A DNA stretch of 64,000 nt from G963665185 sp963665185. Lineage in GTDB: Bacteria > Desulfobacterota > Desulfovibrionia > Desulfovibrionales > Desulfovibrionaceae. The position numbers and the translations under genes are program-made. Under the pieces are notes generated by a model. That model was not told the DNA's origin, did no database searches, and saw nothing but the letters and a program-made list of their open reading frames with translations. The DNA is taken from assembly GCA_963665185.2 (NCBI GenBank), contig CAXXPO010000009.1:62001-126000 (forward strand), given 5' to 3'. This document shows, piece by piece, positions 15,744-25,327 of the stretch. How positions within the stretch are numbered: the first letter of the stretch is position 1; each line of letters starts with the position of its first letter.

Positions 15744-18551
15744 TTATTCCTGAACCAGCACCTTGGAGCAACGCGGACATATTCCGGGATGCTCTTCCAG
15801 GCTTCCCAGTTCCTGACTGTAAACCCAGCATCTTTGGCATTTCTCGCCGTTGGCCTTGGATGCGACGACACCCAATCCCTCCACTTCTTCGCTGTGGTAG
15901 CAATCTTCGGGTGCCGGGGCATTGGACAGTTTGATCTGCGAAACAATGAACAACTCGCGCAGGTCCGCGCCAGTCTGCTCCACGTCTTCAAGTGCTTCGT
16001 CGGGCAGGTGCAGAATTATGGAAGTGTCCAGCGAGTGGCCGATTTCCCCGGCTTTGCGCATGGGCTCAATGGCCTTGTTCACTTCTTCGCGTATGGCCAG
16101 CAATCCTTCCATACGTGCCCGCTCAATCTGGTCGATGCGTTCGACGCCATCTTCCGGAATGCGCAATTCAAACACTGTTTCACCATCAAGTTTCAAACCA
16201 CCCGGCAAGTTGGCAAAAATTTCTTCGGCCGTGAAGCTCAGGATGGGAGCCATATCGTGAAGGAACAGCATGAGGATTTTGGCCAGGACGGTCTGGGCCG
16301 AGCGGCGTTCCAGGCTGTTCGTGCCGCTGGTGTACAATCGATCCTTGATGACATCCAGATAGAGTGCCGAGAGGTCGGTCACGCAGATGTCCTGCAGGCT
16401 GTGAAAAACCCTGTGGAACTGGAAGTTTTCGTAGGCTGCCTGGATTTTGTCGTGTGCTCGGTGCATGCGGTCCAGGGCGTACCGATCCAGAGGCAACATG
16501 GTTTCGAAGGCAACGGCCTTGTCCATGCTGAAGTCGGACAGGTTGCCAAGCAGAAAGCGGCAGGTGTTCCGGATGCGGCGGTAGGCGTCCACCAGACGGT
16601 TCATGATTTCGTCCGAGATGCGGACGTCTTCCTGGTAGTTGACCGCAGAAACCCATATGCGCAGGATTTCCGCGCCGTATTTGTCGATGATTTCTTGGGG
16701 AGCGATTACGTTGCCCAATGATTTTGACATTTTGCGTCCATCACCATCTACCACGTAGCCGTGGGTCAGGACGGCTTTGTATGGTGGCACACCACGGGTT
16801 CCCATGCTTGCCAGAAGCGAGCTGTGGAACCAGCCTCGGTGCTGGTCCGTTCCTTCGAGGTACAAGTCGGCGGGAAAACGGAGTTCTGGCCTCTGTTCCA
16901 CGACTGCGGCAAAGCTCGTGCCCGAGTCGAACCATACGTCCAAAATGTCGTCTTCTTTTTCCCAATGGTTTGCACCGCACTCAGGGCAAACCAATCCTTT
17001 GGGAACAATTTCTTCCAATGAGGCTTCAAACCAGTAATCGCAGCCACGTTCGTGCTTTTCGAACTTGTCCACAATGGAGAATACCCATTTGGGATCTGTA
17101 TAAGCATGGCTGCATTCGCGGCAGAGCAGAGCGATGATGGGCACGCCCCAGGTTCGCTGGCGGGAGATGCACCAGTCTGGTCTGTTTTCCACCATGCTGT
17201 GGATACGTTCGCGTCCCCAGCCGGGAATCCAGTTCACTTCGTTGTCAATGGCGTTGAGGGCGTTCTTGCGCAGATCATTGGCTTCCATGGATATGAACCA
17301 TTGGGTTGTGGCTCGGAAAATGACCGGTTTTTTGCAGCGCCAGCAGTGCGGGTAGGAGTGGCTGATGTTGCGTTTGGCCAGCAGATGACCCAATTCTTCC
17401 AGCTTTTCGATGATTTTGGGATTGGCCTCGTATACGGTCAATCCGGCAAAAAATTCCACGCTATCCTGAAAGCGGCCATCATCATATAGCGGGGAAAGGA
17501 CTTCCAGTCCGTATTTCATGCCTGTTTCGTAGTCTTCACGGCCATGGCCCGGCGCGGTGTGGACACAGCCCGTACCGGAATCGAGTGTGACGTAGCCAGC
17601 CAAAACAAAAGGAGAAGGCCGATTTATAAAAGGATGCCGGGCTTGCAGGTTTTCCAGTTCGGATCCGTTGACCCTGCCCAGACTGTCGTATTCCTTCCAT
17701 CCGAACGTGGCGGCACAGGACTCGACCAGTTCCGTCGCAAGAAGGTAGAAATCTGTGCCTACCCGGACCAAACTGTATTCGAAATCCGGGTGCACGGCCA
17801 CGGCCATGTTGCTTGGCAATGTCCATGGAGTGGTGGTCCAGATGGCAACATACGTTTTGGTTATGTCCGCCTCAGGGAAGATGTTCTTTATTTTTTCGTC
17901 TGTCAGAGGAAAGCGGACGAAAATGGAAGGAGAGCTGTGATCGTAGTATTCCACTTCGGCCTCAGCCAGAGCGGTTTTGCAGTCAATGCACCAATGGATG
18001 GGTTTTTTACCGCGAACCACGGAACCTTTTTCCATAAAACGGCCCAGTTCGCGAGCCGTGGCAGCCTCATAGGAAGGATCCATGGTGATGTAGGGCTTGT
18101 TCCAGACGCCCATGACGCCGAGGCGTTTGAATTCTTCGCGCTGGATGTCGAGAAATTTGCTGGCGTAGTCGCGGCAGATTTTGCGGATCACCGGAGTGGG
18201 CACGACTTTGCCCTTGGCCTTGAGTTCCTGACTGACCTTGTGTTCGATTGGCAGACCGTGACAATCCCATCCGGGCACGTATTCAGCCTTGAGTCCCTGC
18301 ATGTTGCGGTGCTTGACGATAATGTCCTTGAGCACCTTGTTCATGGCCGTTCCCATATGAATATGGCCGTTGGCGTAGGGAGGGCCATCGTGCAGCACAT
18401 AGCGGTCATTGCCGTCATTCACTGCGACCATGCGCTCATAGGCGTGGATTTCGTCCCATTTTTTCAGGGTTTCCGGTTCCCTCTGTTTGAGGTTGGCCTT
18501 CATTGGGAAACTTGTCTGGGGAAGACACAAGGTTTTCTTATAGTCGCTCAT
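15744..18551 (-). CDS. ileS: isoleucyl-tRNA synthetase IleS
   Basis: Charges tRNA-Ile with isoleucine. 935 residues, typical for the bacterial type. Class I signatures: PYANGHIHMGTAMN (HIGH region) near 60 and RKMSKSLGN near 605. CP1 editing domain between them includes TTPWTLPSN. Two zinc-type Cys sets are present: CPECG near 545 and C-terminal CQRCW/CPRC. The adjacent DVWFDSGTS motif is typical. The ATG at 18551 has GGAGGCTCC upstream. First gene of a seven-gene minus-strand block ending with cheZ. Confidence 0.99.
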   Translation of the reverse strand: MSDYKKTLCLPQTSFPMKANLKQREPETLKKWDEIHAYERMVAVNDGNDRYVLHDGPPYANGHIHMGTAMNKVLKDIIVKHRNMQGLKAEYVPGWDCHGLPIEHKVSQELKAKGKVVPTPVIRKICRDYASKFLDIQREEFKRLGVMGVWNKPYITMDPSYEAATARELGRFMEKGSVVRGKKPIHWCIDCKTALAEAEVEYYDHSSPSIFVRFPLTDEKIKNIFPEADITKTYVAIWTTTPWTLPSNMAVAVHPDFEYSLVRVGTDFYLLATELVESCAATFGWKEYDSLGRVNGSELENLQARHPFINRPSPFVLAGYVTLDSGTGCVHTAPGHGREDYETGMKYGLEVLSPLYDDGRFQDSVEFFAGLTVYEANPKIIEKLEELGHLLAKRNISHSYPHCWRCKKPVIFRATTQWFISMEANDLRKNALNAIDNEVNWIPGWGRERIHSMVENRPDWCISRQRTWGVPIIALLCRECSHAYTDPKWVFSIVDKFEKHERGCDYWFEASLEEIVPKGLVCPECGANHWEKEDDILDVWFDSGTSFAAVVEQRPELRFPADLYLEGTDQHRGWFHSSLLASMGTRGVPPYKAVLTHGYVVDGDGRKMSKSLGNVIAPQEIIDKYGAEILRIWVSAVNYQEDVRISDEIMNRLVDAYRRIRNTCRFLLGNLSDFSMDKAVAFETMLPLDRYALDRMHRAHDKIQAAYENFQFHRVFHSLQDICVTDLSALYLDVIKDRLYTSGTNSLERRSAQTVLAKILMLFLHDMAPILSFTAEEIFANLPGGLKLDGETVFELRIPEDGVERIDQIERARMEGLLAIREEVNKAIEPMRKAGEIGHSLDTSIILHLPDEALEDVEQTGADLRELFIVSQIKLSNAPAPEDCYHSEEVEGLGVVASKANGEKCQRCWVYSQELGSLEEHPGICPRCSKVLVQE

Positions 18552-18581
18552 GGCGCTGGGGAGCCTCCGTAGCCTGTTTTA

Positions 18582-18611
18582 TTATCATGGAAAACGATAC
18601 AATTGGATCAA
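18582..18611 (-). promoter_or_regulatory. candidate sigma-70 promoter for ileS operon
   Basis: Reading on the minus strand: TTGATC (18611-18606), 18-base spacer, TGATAA (18587-18582), about 30 bases before the ileS ATG. Confidence 0.4.
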
Positions 18612-18697
18612 CCCTTGCTCGAAGTCAAGTAAGGAGTCCTTGGGTGCACACAGGTGATAGAGTCGGGAAAAGGGATGACGGCAAGCTCTTCTGTTGG

Positions 18698-20398
18698 TCA
18701 GGAAGTACGTTGTTTTGACAGTACGTGCATGAATTTTTTGAAGAAAGCATACGTTCGGTCCCGATCTCCCAAAGCGTTGGCCAAGACTTTCAACTCCGAG
18801 GGGGCGGCGAAGAGTGCTTTGGCCAAACCCAGTTCTGGTTTGGAACTGTCAGCCAGAAGAATGACTTTAAGCAATTGCGGATTTTGAATGGCGTTTTTTT
18901 TTATTTGAAGAGAGGCTCCGGTAAAACCCGACATTACCTGGATAAAATTGGGGAAAGTGTAATGGGTTGCTAGGAATTTTCGGAGGGCGCCGGAATGGAC
19001 CAGGGCGTTTTTCAGGGAAAAATCCATCTGCACAAGATCTGCCGTAGCCTTGGCAAGGGCGGGGCGGTCGGTCTCATTGACATGTTCTTCTTTGAGCAGG
19101 AGAGCCAGGGGTTCACAAACGCTGGGCCAATGGGAGACAACCTTAATCATGTCAGGGTAGGCATGCACGATAAAAGCGATTCCTCGAAGCCCCTGTTGGC
19201 CGCGCCGCAAGACCGTAGTACAACGTACCAGAATTTTGTCATCCGGTTGGAGCTCGACACTCAGGGCATTCTGGGTTTCGCTGACAAGTCCCTCATTCCG
19301 CATGTCGTGGAGGAAAATGTTTGTGCTGGAGCGGATCGATTCAAGAAAAATATCAGTGATCCCAGATTTGACAAGTTCCCCCAAAGATAGAAAATCGCCA
19401 CTGCCTTGGGACAAGATGTCTTTGGTCTTGTGTGAAGGGAATTGCAGGTATGTTTCCAGGGCAGCGGCAAGAGCCATCTGTAGTGCCTCCGCTGTTTCAT
19501 ATGCTCCTTGAAAAAAAGCGTCGATTTCCAGCTGAAGTGTTTTGTGTTCTTTTTCCTCGGATAAACATTTCCTTTTCTGGTTTTTGGGGGATCCATCCAA
19601 GAACAGCGACATTTCCTGGACACATCCCTGTTGGACCATTTGGCGATATATTCGTTCCGCCTTGGCTGTGGCCGTGCGCATGGAGGGGCCTTTACGTGTG
19701 GCGTCAATGCACATTGCCCGGGCAGCGAGCAACTTCGACCATTGGCCTGCACCCTCGTGGTTGCGGTGAAAACGCTGCAAAGCCTTATTTTCAGACTCTT
19801 CGAGACTGGACAGGATGTCAGTTTCGTTTTCTAATACGTCAGCAGCTTGCTGGTTGTCTGCCTGAGCAAAAGGAACGTCCGCCAAAGACAACTGTGCCAC
19901 AAAATTGACAGACGTGGCCGCAGTTCCTCCAGCTTTTATAAATTGTTGCAGCAAGGGAATCAGGACTTGCGATTCGACGGCTTTTTCAATGGCAACTGAG
20001 ACATGGTCGTCAACCTGGGAGAAAAAGACATGAAAGAGATTGTCTTTTGTAGATGTGATTAGCGGGTATTGTTGCGAAAGTCTGTCAAGACTCTCGACTC
20101 CATTCGGTCCTGCCATGGCATAGAATATTTTTCGCAAGGACTTGAAAGTTTCAAATAGAACGCATTTGCAGCCGCGCAGATAGGCAGCTATGTCCGCGCG
20201 GGCTGCCTGCTTTTTCAAAATCTCTTCATCCTGATTGGCTGCTTGGGAAAAATGTTCAAAATAGGCTGAGCATGCGTTGTTTTGGAGGGCGAGAGTGCGG
20301 ATGGATTCGACCAGGGTCGAAGATTTTGGAAGGCCGATACGTCCTTTTTTTATGGCAACAAAAAGGTCGAATCCTTTGCACGCGCGAGTCCGGTTCAT
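18698..20398 (-). CDS. large soluble protein of unknown function
   Basis: 566 residues from the ATG with GGAG five bases upstream. I do not recognise it. No signal peptide or membrane helix; it looks cytoplasmic and mostly alpha-helical, rich in Leu, Ala, Lys and Gln. Visible features include an N-terminal stretch with RGCKCVLFETFKSL, a positively charged middle (PKNQKRKCLSEEKEHK), and a C-terminal region beginning with VELQPDDKILVRCTTVLRRG, QQGLRGIAFIVHAYPD. It stands alone between ileS and fliM in codirection with ileS, separated from fliM by a 396-base region. Length and clean single-frame coding argue that it is a real gene. Could be lineage-specific. Confidence 0.75.
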   Translation of the reverse strand: MNRTRACKGFDLFVAIKKGRIGLPKSSTLVESIRTLALQNNACSAYFEHFSQAANQDEEILKKQAARADIAAYLRGCKCVLFETFKSLRKIFYAMAGPNGVESLDRLSQQYPLITSTKDNLFHVFFSQVDDHVSVAIEKAVESQVLIPLLQQFIKAGGTAATSVNFVAQLSLADVPFAQADNQQAADVLENETDILSSLEESENKALQRFHRNHEGAGQWSKLLAARAMCIDATRKGPSMRTATAKAERIYRQMVQQGCVQEMSLFLDGSPKNQKRKCLSEEKEHKTLQLEIDAFFQGAYETAEALQMALAAALETYLQFPSHKTKDILSQGSGDFLSLGELVKSGITDIFLESIRSSTNIFLHDMRNEGLVSETQNALSVELQPDDKILVRCTTVLRRGQQGLRGIAFIVHAYPDMIKVVSHWPSVCEPLALLLKEEHVNETDRPALAKATADLVQMDFSLKNALVHSGALRKFLATHYTFPNFIQVMSGFTGASLQIKKNAIQNPQLLKVILLADSSKPELGLAKALFAAPSELKVLANALGDRDRTYAFFKKFMHVLSKQRTS

Positions 20399-20794
20399 TT
20401 CTTCTCCAAGCAAACAGTCTGAGCAAGGGAATCAAATTACCCCAAAATGCTGTGGAAGAGCAACATTTATGACGAATTTATCCCGTTGCTTCCGTTTGCA
20501 GAGTTGCCACCACCGCCTGTCTGATTTAAGAACAAAATGTTGAAGATTCTGTACTTCAATCTGCTCCTTGGGTATTTTAGGCTTCTGGTATTTTTTTTGC
20601 TTGTGCTTTTTAGATTGTCTGCTGCCTGTATTCTTTGCAGCAACATTCTTGCACGATTAAACAGAAAAAGATTTGTGATTGGTACAAGGATAGACAATCC
20701 TGTTTCCAGGAAGCTGTCTTGAAAAACGGGGCAGAGGTCTATATTACACGTGCATTAGCTAGCCGGATATGCACAGGGAAAAGACAGGAAGGTT
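20399..20794. other. AT-rich intergenic region between the unknown gene and fliM
   Basis: 396 bases noticeably richer in A+T than the flanks, holding divergent regulatory sequence. The only element I can support is the fliM promoter candidate. Short open frames here (for example 76 codons on minus) have no Shine-Dalgarno or family resemblance. Confidence 0.5.
20719..20747 (+). promoter_or_regulatory. candidate sigma-70 promoter for fliM
   Basis: TTGAAA (20719-20724), 17-base spacer, TATTAC (20742-20747), 48 bases upstream of the fliM ATG. Confidence 0.45.
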
Positions 20795-21775
20795 ATGGGA
20801 AAGATTCTGCAACAAGATGAGGTTGATGCCCTGCTCAGGGGCTTGACCGGCGGCGAAGTCGAAGCCGAGGCGGATATCCCGGACGAGGATGATTCCGGGG
20901 CCGTTCCATTCGACCTGTCCAACCAGGACCGCATTATCCGTGGCCGTATGCCGGTCATGGAAATCATCAATGACCGTTTTTCCCGTTTGTTTACCAATTC
21001 CATGGCCACGGCCATGCGCAAGCGGGTGGACGTAAACCCCATCTCTTTGGACATGTCCAAGTTTGGGGATTTCATGCGTTCTCTCCCTGTTCCCACGAGC
21101 ATTAATATTTTCAAAATGGACCCATTGCGCGGCAACGCCATTTTGGTTGTTGATTCACGCTTGGTGTTTTCCTTGGTGGAAAATTTTCTTGGCGGAGCAG
21201 GTGGTCAACCCAAGGTGGAGGGCCGCGACTTCACGGCGATAGAACAGGGATTGATCGACCGGGTTGTCAAAATTTGTTTAAGCAATATGGAAGAAGCCTG
21301 GAATCCTGTGCACGAAGTGCACATCGAACTTATCCGATCCGAGGTCAACCCACAGTTTGCGGCCATTGTTCCGCCTTCCGATGTGGTCATGGTCGTGACC
21401 TACGAAGTTGAACTGGAAAATGCCATTGGCTCGCTCATCTGTTGTTTCCCTTACTCCATGTTCGAACCTATCCGCTCCAAGCTCAATGCGTCCTACCAAT
21501 CGGAACGTCTGGAAGTCGATCACGCCTGGACGAATCGTTTCAAGGAAGAGATGATGCAGATTCTTGTGGAGATGGTTGTCAATATAGGCAAGACAACCAT
21601 CACCGGACGGGAATTGCTCAACCTGGAAGTGGGCGATATTCTCCTGCTGGACACGGATGATGACGACCTGCTGCAGGCCGATGTGCAGGGCATTCGTAAA
21701 TTTTGGGTTAATCCCGGGCGGGTCAAGAGCAATCAGGCCGTGGAAATAATCCGCGAGGAAGAGCCAAAGTATTAG
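20795..21775 (+). CDS. fliM: flagellar motor switch protein FliM
   Basis: C-ring switch component that binds CheY-P and sets flagellar rotation direction. 326 residues. N-terminal GKILQQDEVDALLRGLTGG (2-20) is the CheY-binding segment. Middle CheC-like domain contains NDRFSRLFTNSMATAMRKRV and the GGAGG loop near 132; C-terminal SpoA domain has EVGDILLLD. AGGAAGG Shine-Dalgarno precedes the ATG. No other flagellar gene is adjacent, so fliM is separated from its usual fliN/fliG neighbours, with only cheZ elsewhere in the window. Confidence 0.98.
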   Translation: MGKILQQDEVDALLRGLTGGEVEAEADIPDEDDSGAVPFDLSNQDRIIRGRMPVMEIINDRFSRLFTNSMATAMRKRVDVNPISLDMSKFGDFMRSLPVPTSINIFKMDPLRGNAILVVDSRLVFSLVENFLGGAGGQPKVEGRDFTAIEQGLIDRVVKICLSNMEEAWNPVHEVHIELIRSEVNPQFAAIVPPSDVVMVVTYEVELENAIGSLICCFPYSMFEPIRSKLNASYQSERLEVDHAWTNRFKEEMMQILVEMVVNIGKTTITGRELLNLEVGDILLLDTDDDDLLQADVQGIRKFWVNPGRVKSNQAVEIIREEEPKY

Positions 21776-21820
21776 CGCATCATTCTTTCTATCTGTATTC
21801 CGCTGTATATGGTTGGCCTT

Positions 21821-21839
21821 GGTCAAATTATAAGTGACC
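21821..21839. promoter_or_regulatory. inverted repeat upstream of acyl-CoA synthetase (possible operator)
   Basis: GGTCA-9-TGACC inverted repeat about 100 bases upstream of the extended -10 candidate. A fatty-acid regulator site is conceivable but not recognised. Confidence 0.2.
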
Positions 21840-21933
21840 TTGCCTTCTTTTGGGGCATACGTTTTCAGCTCGGCGGTTGAGTCGTTCTGTGTGCTGATGC
21901 GGAACAATTTTGTCCACTGTAAATATGCATGAC

Positions 21934-21942
21934 TGATATAAT
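21934..21942 (+). promoter_or_regulatory. candidate extended -10 promoter for acyl-CoA synthetase
   Basis: TG-A-TATAAT (21934-21942) is a consensus extended -10 element; no good -35 is visible at 17 bases. It lies 68 bases upstream of the chosen ATG. Confidence 0.4.
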
Positions 21943-22010
21943 TCTTGAAATTCGCCGGCAAACCTTCTAAAGCAAGCGGGATTTATTCTTTTTGGGGGAG
22001 AATGCGCCAT

Positions 22011-23687
22011 ATGCTCATAAGCGTTCATACATTGCCCGAAGTGCTCCGCCATTGCGAAGAGGCCCATGCGCACCGTGTTGCTTTTTCCTTTGTTGGCGAA
22101 GAACCGGAAACCTTTGGCAGATTCGTGGAGAAAGTTCGCGAACTCTCCAGTCGACTTGCCGGTCTGGGGTTGAAAAAGGGCGATGCAGTTGCCATTCTGA
22201 GCGAGAACATGCCCAACTGGGGGGTGGCATATTTTGCCGTTACCACCATGGGGTGTGTTGTTGTACCCATCCTGCCTGACTTTCATGCTTCCGCCATTCA
22301 TCACATCCTGGAGCACTCGGAAAGCAAAGCCTTGTTTGTTTCGGACAAGTTGGCTGCAAAAGTCGAAGGTGCGACATCCCAACTGAAAACCGTCATTTCC
22401 ATGGATGATTTGGCTTTCAGGGGATCTGCCCAATTGGTATGTTCGACGGAACATGGATTATCGGAATCTTTTTCCGCGACAAATCCCATTGCCGAAGATG
22501 ATCTGGCTGCCATCATTTATACTTCCGGTACCACGGGGCATTCCAAAGGCGTTATGCTTTCGCACCGAAACATCGTGTTCAATGCGGTTAAAGCCCAGGG
22601 CCTGATCAATATCGGTGGGCAGGAGCGCATGCTTTCCATTCTGCCGCTGGCCCACACCTACGAATGCACGCTTGGGCTGGTGCTGCCGGTGCTTATGGGG
22701 ATCAATGTCTCCTACATCAGCGGCCCTCCGACGCCTTCGTCTCTTGTGGCAGCTATGGGGGAAATCAAGCCTTCCTTCATGCTTAGTGTTCCGTTGATTA
22801 TTGAAAAAATTTACAAACGCCGTGTGTTGCCCGAACTGACCGCCTCCGCCGCCAAACGCATGGCGTACAGCCAGCCCACAGGTCGTAAGCTCATGCATCG
22901 TCTTGCCGGGCGAAAACTCATGAAGACGTTCGGCGGCAACCTCAGATGCTTTTGCATTGGGGGGGCGCCGCTTTCTCCCGAGGTGGAGCGCTTCCTGCGC
23001 GAGGCCCGGTTTCCGTACGCCATCGGATACGGTATGACAGAAACCGCACCTCTTTTGGCAGGAGTAGAGCCTTGCAAGACACGTTACCGCTCCACTGGGT
23101 CGGTACTGCCCGGTGTGGAGTTGAAAATCCACGAGCCCGACCCTGAAACCGGTGAAGGCGAAATTTGGGTACGCGGTCCCAATATCATGCAGGGGTATTA
23201 CAAATCTCCCCAGCTGACCGGCGAGGTTCTGGACAAAGACGGCTGGCTGCAAACCGGAGACCTCGGCGTGATGGACGATGATGGGTATCTTTACATCAAG
23301 GGCAGACTCAAGAACGTCATCATTGGGCCGAGCGGGGAAAACATCTATCCTGAAGAAATCGAAGCCGTGATGAATGAATTCGACGGTGTTTTGGAATCTC
23401 TTGTGTACGAGCAGGGCAACCGATTGGTGGCAGCCGTTCACTTGGACCATGAACGTTTGGAAGAGTGTCTCAAAAACGTCAAGACCATCGAGTCTGCGAT
23501 GCGTTCCAAAATTAAAATTTTTCTTGAGGATTTGCGGACCAAGCTTAATCGGAACCTTGCGCAATATTCGCATGTCCATACTGTCATTGAACAGTCGGAG
23601 CCGTTTGAAAAAACACCCACACAAAAGATAAAACGCTTTTTATATGTTGCGGCCAAATGTTCCGGAAGGGAGAATCCTGCGGCATAG
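22011..23687 (+). CDS. long-chain acyl-CoA synthetase (AMP-forming)
   Basis: Activates a fatty acid with ATP to acyl-AMP and then acyl-CoA (ANL superfamily). 558 residues. The P-loop-like motif IIYTSGTTGHSKGVMLSH near 167-184, the A5 motif GYGMTETAPL near 343-352, A7-A8 motif LQTGDLGVMDDDGYLYIKGR near 416-435 and C-terminal hinge GENIYPEEIE are all intact. C-terminal Lys in TPTQKIKR is the expected adenylation lysine. GGGGGAG lies ten bases before the ATG at 22011; ATG 22002 is too close to it and the longest frame (21945) has no Shine-Dalgarno. Monocistronic. Exact chain-length specificity cannot be read here. Confidence 0.93.
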   Translation: MLISVHTLPEVLRHCEEAHAHRVAFSFVGEEPETFGRFVEKVRELSSRLAGLGLKKGDAVAILSENMPNWGVAYFAVTTMGCVVVPILPDFHASAIHHILEHSESKALFVSDKLAAKVEGATSQLKTVISMDDLAFRGSAQLVCSTEHGLSESFSATNPIAEDDLAAIIYTSGTTGHSKGVMLSHRNIVFNAVKAQGLINIGGQERMLSILPLAHTYECTLGLVLPVLMGINVSYISGPPTPSSLVAAMGEIKPSFMLSVPLIIEKIYKRRVLPELTASAAKRMAYSQPTGRKLMHRLAGRKLMKTFGGNLRCFCIGGAPLSPEVERFLREARFPYAIGYGMTETAPLLAGVEPCKTRYRSTGSVLPGVELKIHEPDPETGEGEIWVRGPNIMQGYYKSPQLTGEVLDKDGWLQTGDLGVMDDDGYLYIKGRLKNVIIGPSGENIYPEEIEAVMNEFDGVLESLVYEQGNRLVAAVHLDHERLEECLKNVKTIESAMRSKIKIFLEDLRTKLNRNLAQYSHVHTVIEQSEPFEKTPTQKIKRFLYVAAKCSGRENPAA

Positions 23688-23714
23688 CTTTTTCCTCATT
23701 TTCCAGTGCACACG

Positions 23715-23767
23715 CCCCGGTCAGAACAGGCATTTCCTTATGCCATGCCCTGTCCGGGGTTTTTTTA
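23715..23767 (+). terminator. terminator after acyl-CoA synthetase
   Basis: CCCCGG...CCGGGG outer stem continued by ACAGG/CCTGT with a small bulge, immediately followed by seven T. Confidence 0.8.
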
Positions 23768-23840
23768 TTGACCTCGTAAGGATATTGGTCGTAATAATGC
23801 GTACACATGTAATTCAAAAAAAAGTCGCACGCATTGCGCA

Positions 23841-23870
23841 TTGCATGCATCCTGATTTGCGCTCTATAAT
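23841..23870 (+). promoter_or_regulatory. candidate sigma-70 promoter of the sugar ABC operon
   Basis: TTGCAT (23841-23846), 18-base spacer, consensus TATAAT (23865-23870), 32 bases before the binding-protein ATG. The sequence just upstream (23828-23850) is rich in repeated GCAT/ATGC words that could be an operator. Confidence 0.55.
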
Positions 23871-23902
23871 TGGCAACAATATAATTCAGGAGGCTTGAGA
23901 AC

Positions 23903-25165
23903 ATGATTCGTATTTCCTGCAAAGCGGTTGCAGTATGTACCTTGGCGACCTTTCTTTGGGTTTCCGCGGCCATGGCTGGTGAGGTTGAAGTCTTGCATTG
24001 GTGGACTTCCGGCGGTGAAGCAGCCGCTGTCGGCGTGCTTAAAGACATGCTGAAAAAAGAAGGCCATGAATGGAAAGACTTTGCTGTATCCGGCGGCGCC
24101 GGCGCCAACGCAATGACCGCATTGAAGTCCCGTGCCGTTTCCGGCAATCCTCCGACCGCAGCCCAGGTGAAGGGGCCCCAGATTCAGCAGTGGGCCGAAA
24201 TGGGCGTGCTGGCAAATCTGGACAGCGTTGCCAAGGCCAATAACTGGGACAAGCTGGTTCCGCCTCAGGTTGCCAAAATCATGAAGTACGAAGGGCATTG
24301 GGTCGCCGTTCCGGTCAACGTGCACAAAATCAATTGGATGTGGTGCAACCCCGATGTTTTCCGCAAGGCCAATGCAAAGATTCCCACCACCTGGGATGAA
24401 TTTGTCGTTGCCTGTGAACAGATCAAGAAGGCCGGATTCATTCCTGTGGCCTTTGGTGGGCAGAACTGGCAGGAGGCCACTGCTTTTGAATCCATCGTGG
24501 TCGGTCTCGGCGGGGTGGATTTTTATGTGAATACGATGGTCAAGGCCGACCCCAAAGTCATTGACAGCCCGACCATGGTGCAGGTCTTCGAAGTACTGCG
24601 CAAGGTCAAGAATAACACGGACAAAAATGCTCCTGGCAGGGATTGGAACCTGGCCACCTCCATGGTCATCAAAGGGGAGGCCGCCATGCAATTCATGGGG
24701 GACTGGGCCAAGGGAGAGTTCACCGCTGCAGGCAAGACTCCCGGTGTGGACTACGTAGCTGTTCCCGTGCCCGGTACAAGCGATTCTTATCTGTTCAACG
24801 TGGACAGCTTCATCATGTTCGACGTCAAGGACAAGGCGGCTCAGAAAGCTCAGCAGGCCATGGCCCGCATGATCATGTCTCCTGAATTCCAGACCGTGTT
24901 CAATCTGAACAAAGGCTCCATTCCTGTCCGTATGGGTGTTGCCCGGACTCAATTTGATGACGTGGCCCATCGTTCCATGACTGAATTCGTGGCTACCGCG
25001 TCCGATGGTTCGCTTCAGCCCAGTATGGCTCATGAAATGGCTGTTTATCCGGCTGTGCGAGGCGCAATGTTCGATGTCATAACCAACTTCTACAATTCCG
25101 ATATGTCCGCCAAGGAAGCAGCCACGAAGCTGGCCGCAGCGGTCAAGGAAGCAAAGGCTGAGTAA
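23903..25165 (+). CDS. sugar ABC transporter substrate-binding protein
   Basis: Periplasmic solute-binding protein (family 1, CUT1 type) delivering a sugar to the downstream permeases. 420 residues. Signal peptide 1-25 ending AAMAG. Opening EVEVLHWWTSGGEAAAVGVL, then GAGANAMTALKSRAVSGNPP and WDKLVPPQV, resembles glucose/mannose-type binding proteins such as the Pseudomonas glucose system. AGGAGG Shine-Dalgarno before the ATG. A strong hairpin follows the stop, so this gene may be expressed at a higher level than the permeases. Substrate is inferred from similarity and neighbours. Confidence 0.93.
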   Translation: MIRISCKAVAVCTLATFLWVSAAMAGEVEVLHWWTSGGEAAAVGVLKDMLKKEGHEWKDFAVSGGAGANAMTALKSRAVSGNPPTAAQVKGPQIQQWAEMGVLANLDSVAKANNWDKLVPPQVAKIMKYEGHWVAVPVNVHKINWMWCNPDVFRKANAKIPTTWDEFVVACEQIKKAGFIPVAFGGQNWQEATAFESIVVGLGGVDFYVNTMVKADPKVIDSPTMVQVFEVLRKVKNNTDKNAPGRDWNLATSMVIKGEAAMQFMGDWAKGEFTAAGKTPGVDYVAVPVPGTSDSYLFNVDSFIMFDVKDKAAQKAQQAMARMIMSPEFQTVFNLNKGSIPVRMGVARTQFDDVAHRSMTEFVATASDGSLQPSMAHEMAVYPAVRGAMFDVITNFYNSDMSAKEAATKLAAAVKEAKAE

Positions 25166-25176
25166 GACGACTTCCA

Positions 25177-25205
25177 GGGGGCGGATTATTCCGCCCCCTT
25201 TTTTT
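25177..25205 (+). terminator. intra-operon terminator or attenuator after the binding-protein gene
   Basis: 8-bp GC-rich stem (25177-25184 with 25191-25198), 6-base loop, seven T. Likely partial, since permease genes follow on the same strand with no obvious strong promoter of their own. Confidence 0.85.
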
Positions 25206-25327
25206 GGGGGATGTCATCGTGGCTTTTTGAAATTCGAAGGGACATCTTTGATGCCAGGAATGAGAAAGGCAATTTCTCCCTCTCACTATGACTCCGTAAA
25301 CTTGCATCGACCCGGTAAAGCCAGATT

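Noticed and set aside
17544..18572. 342-codon plus-strand frame opposite ileS
   Set aside because: Antisense to strongly conserved ileS; no Shine-Dalgarno or family resemblance.
20467..20697. 76-codon minus-strand frame upstream of fliM
   Set aside because: AT-rich region, low-complexity end, no Shine-Dalgarno.
22458..23624. 388-codon minus-strand frame opposite the acyl-CoA synthetase
   Set aside because: Antisense shadow; no motif.
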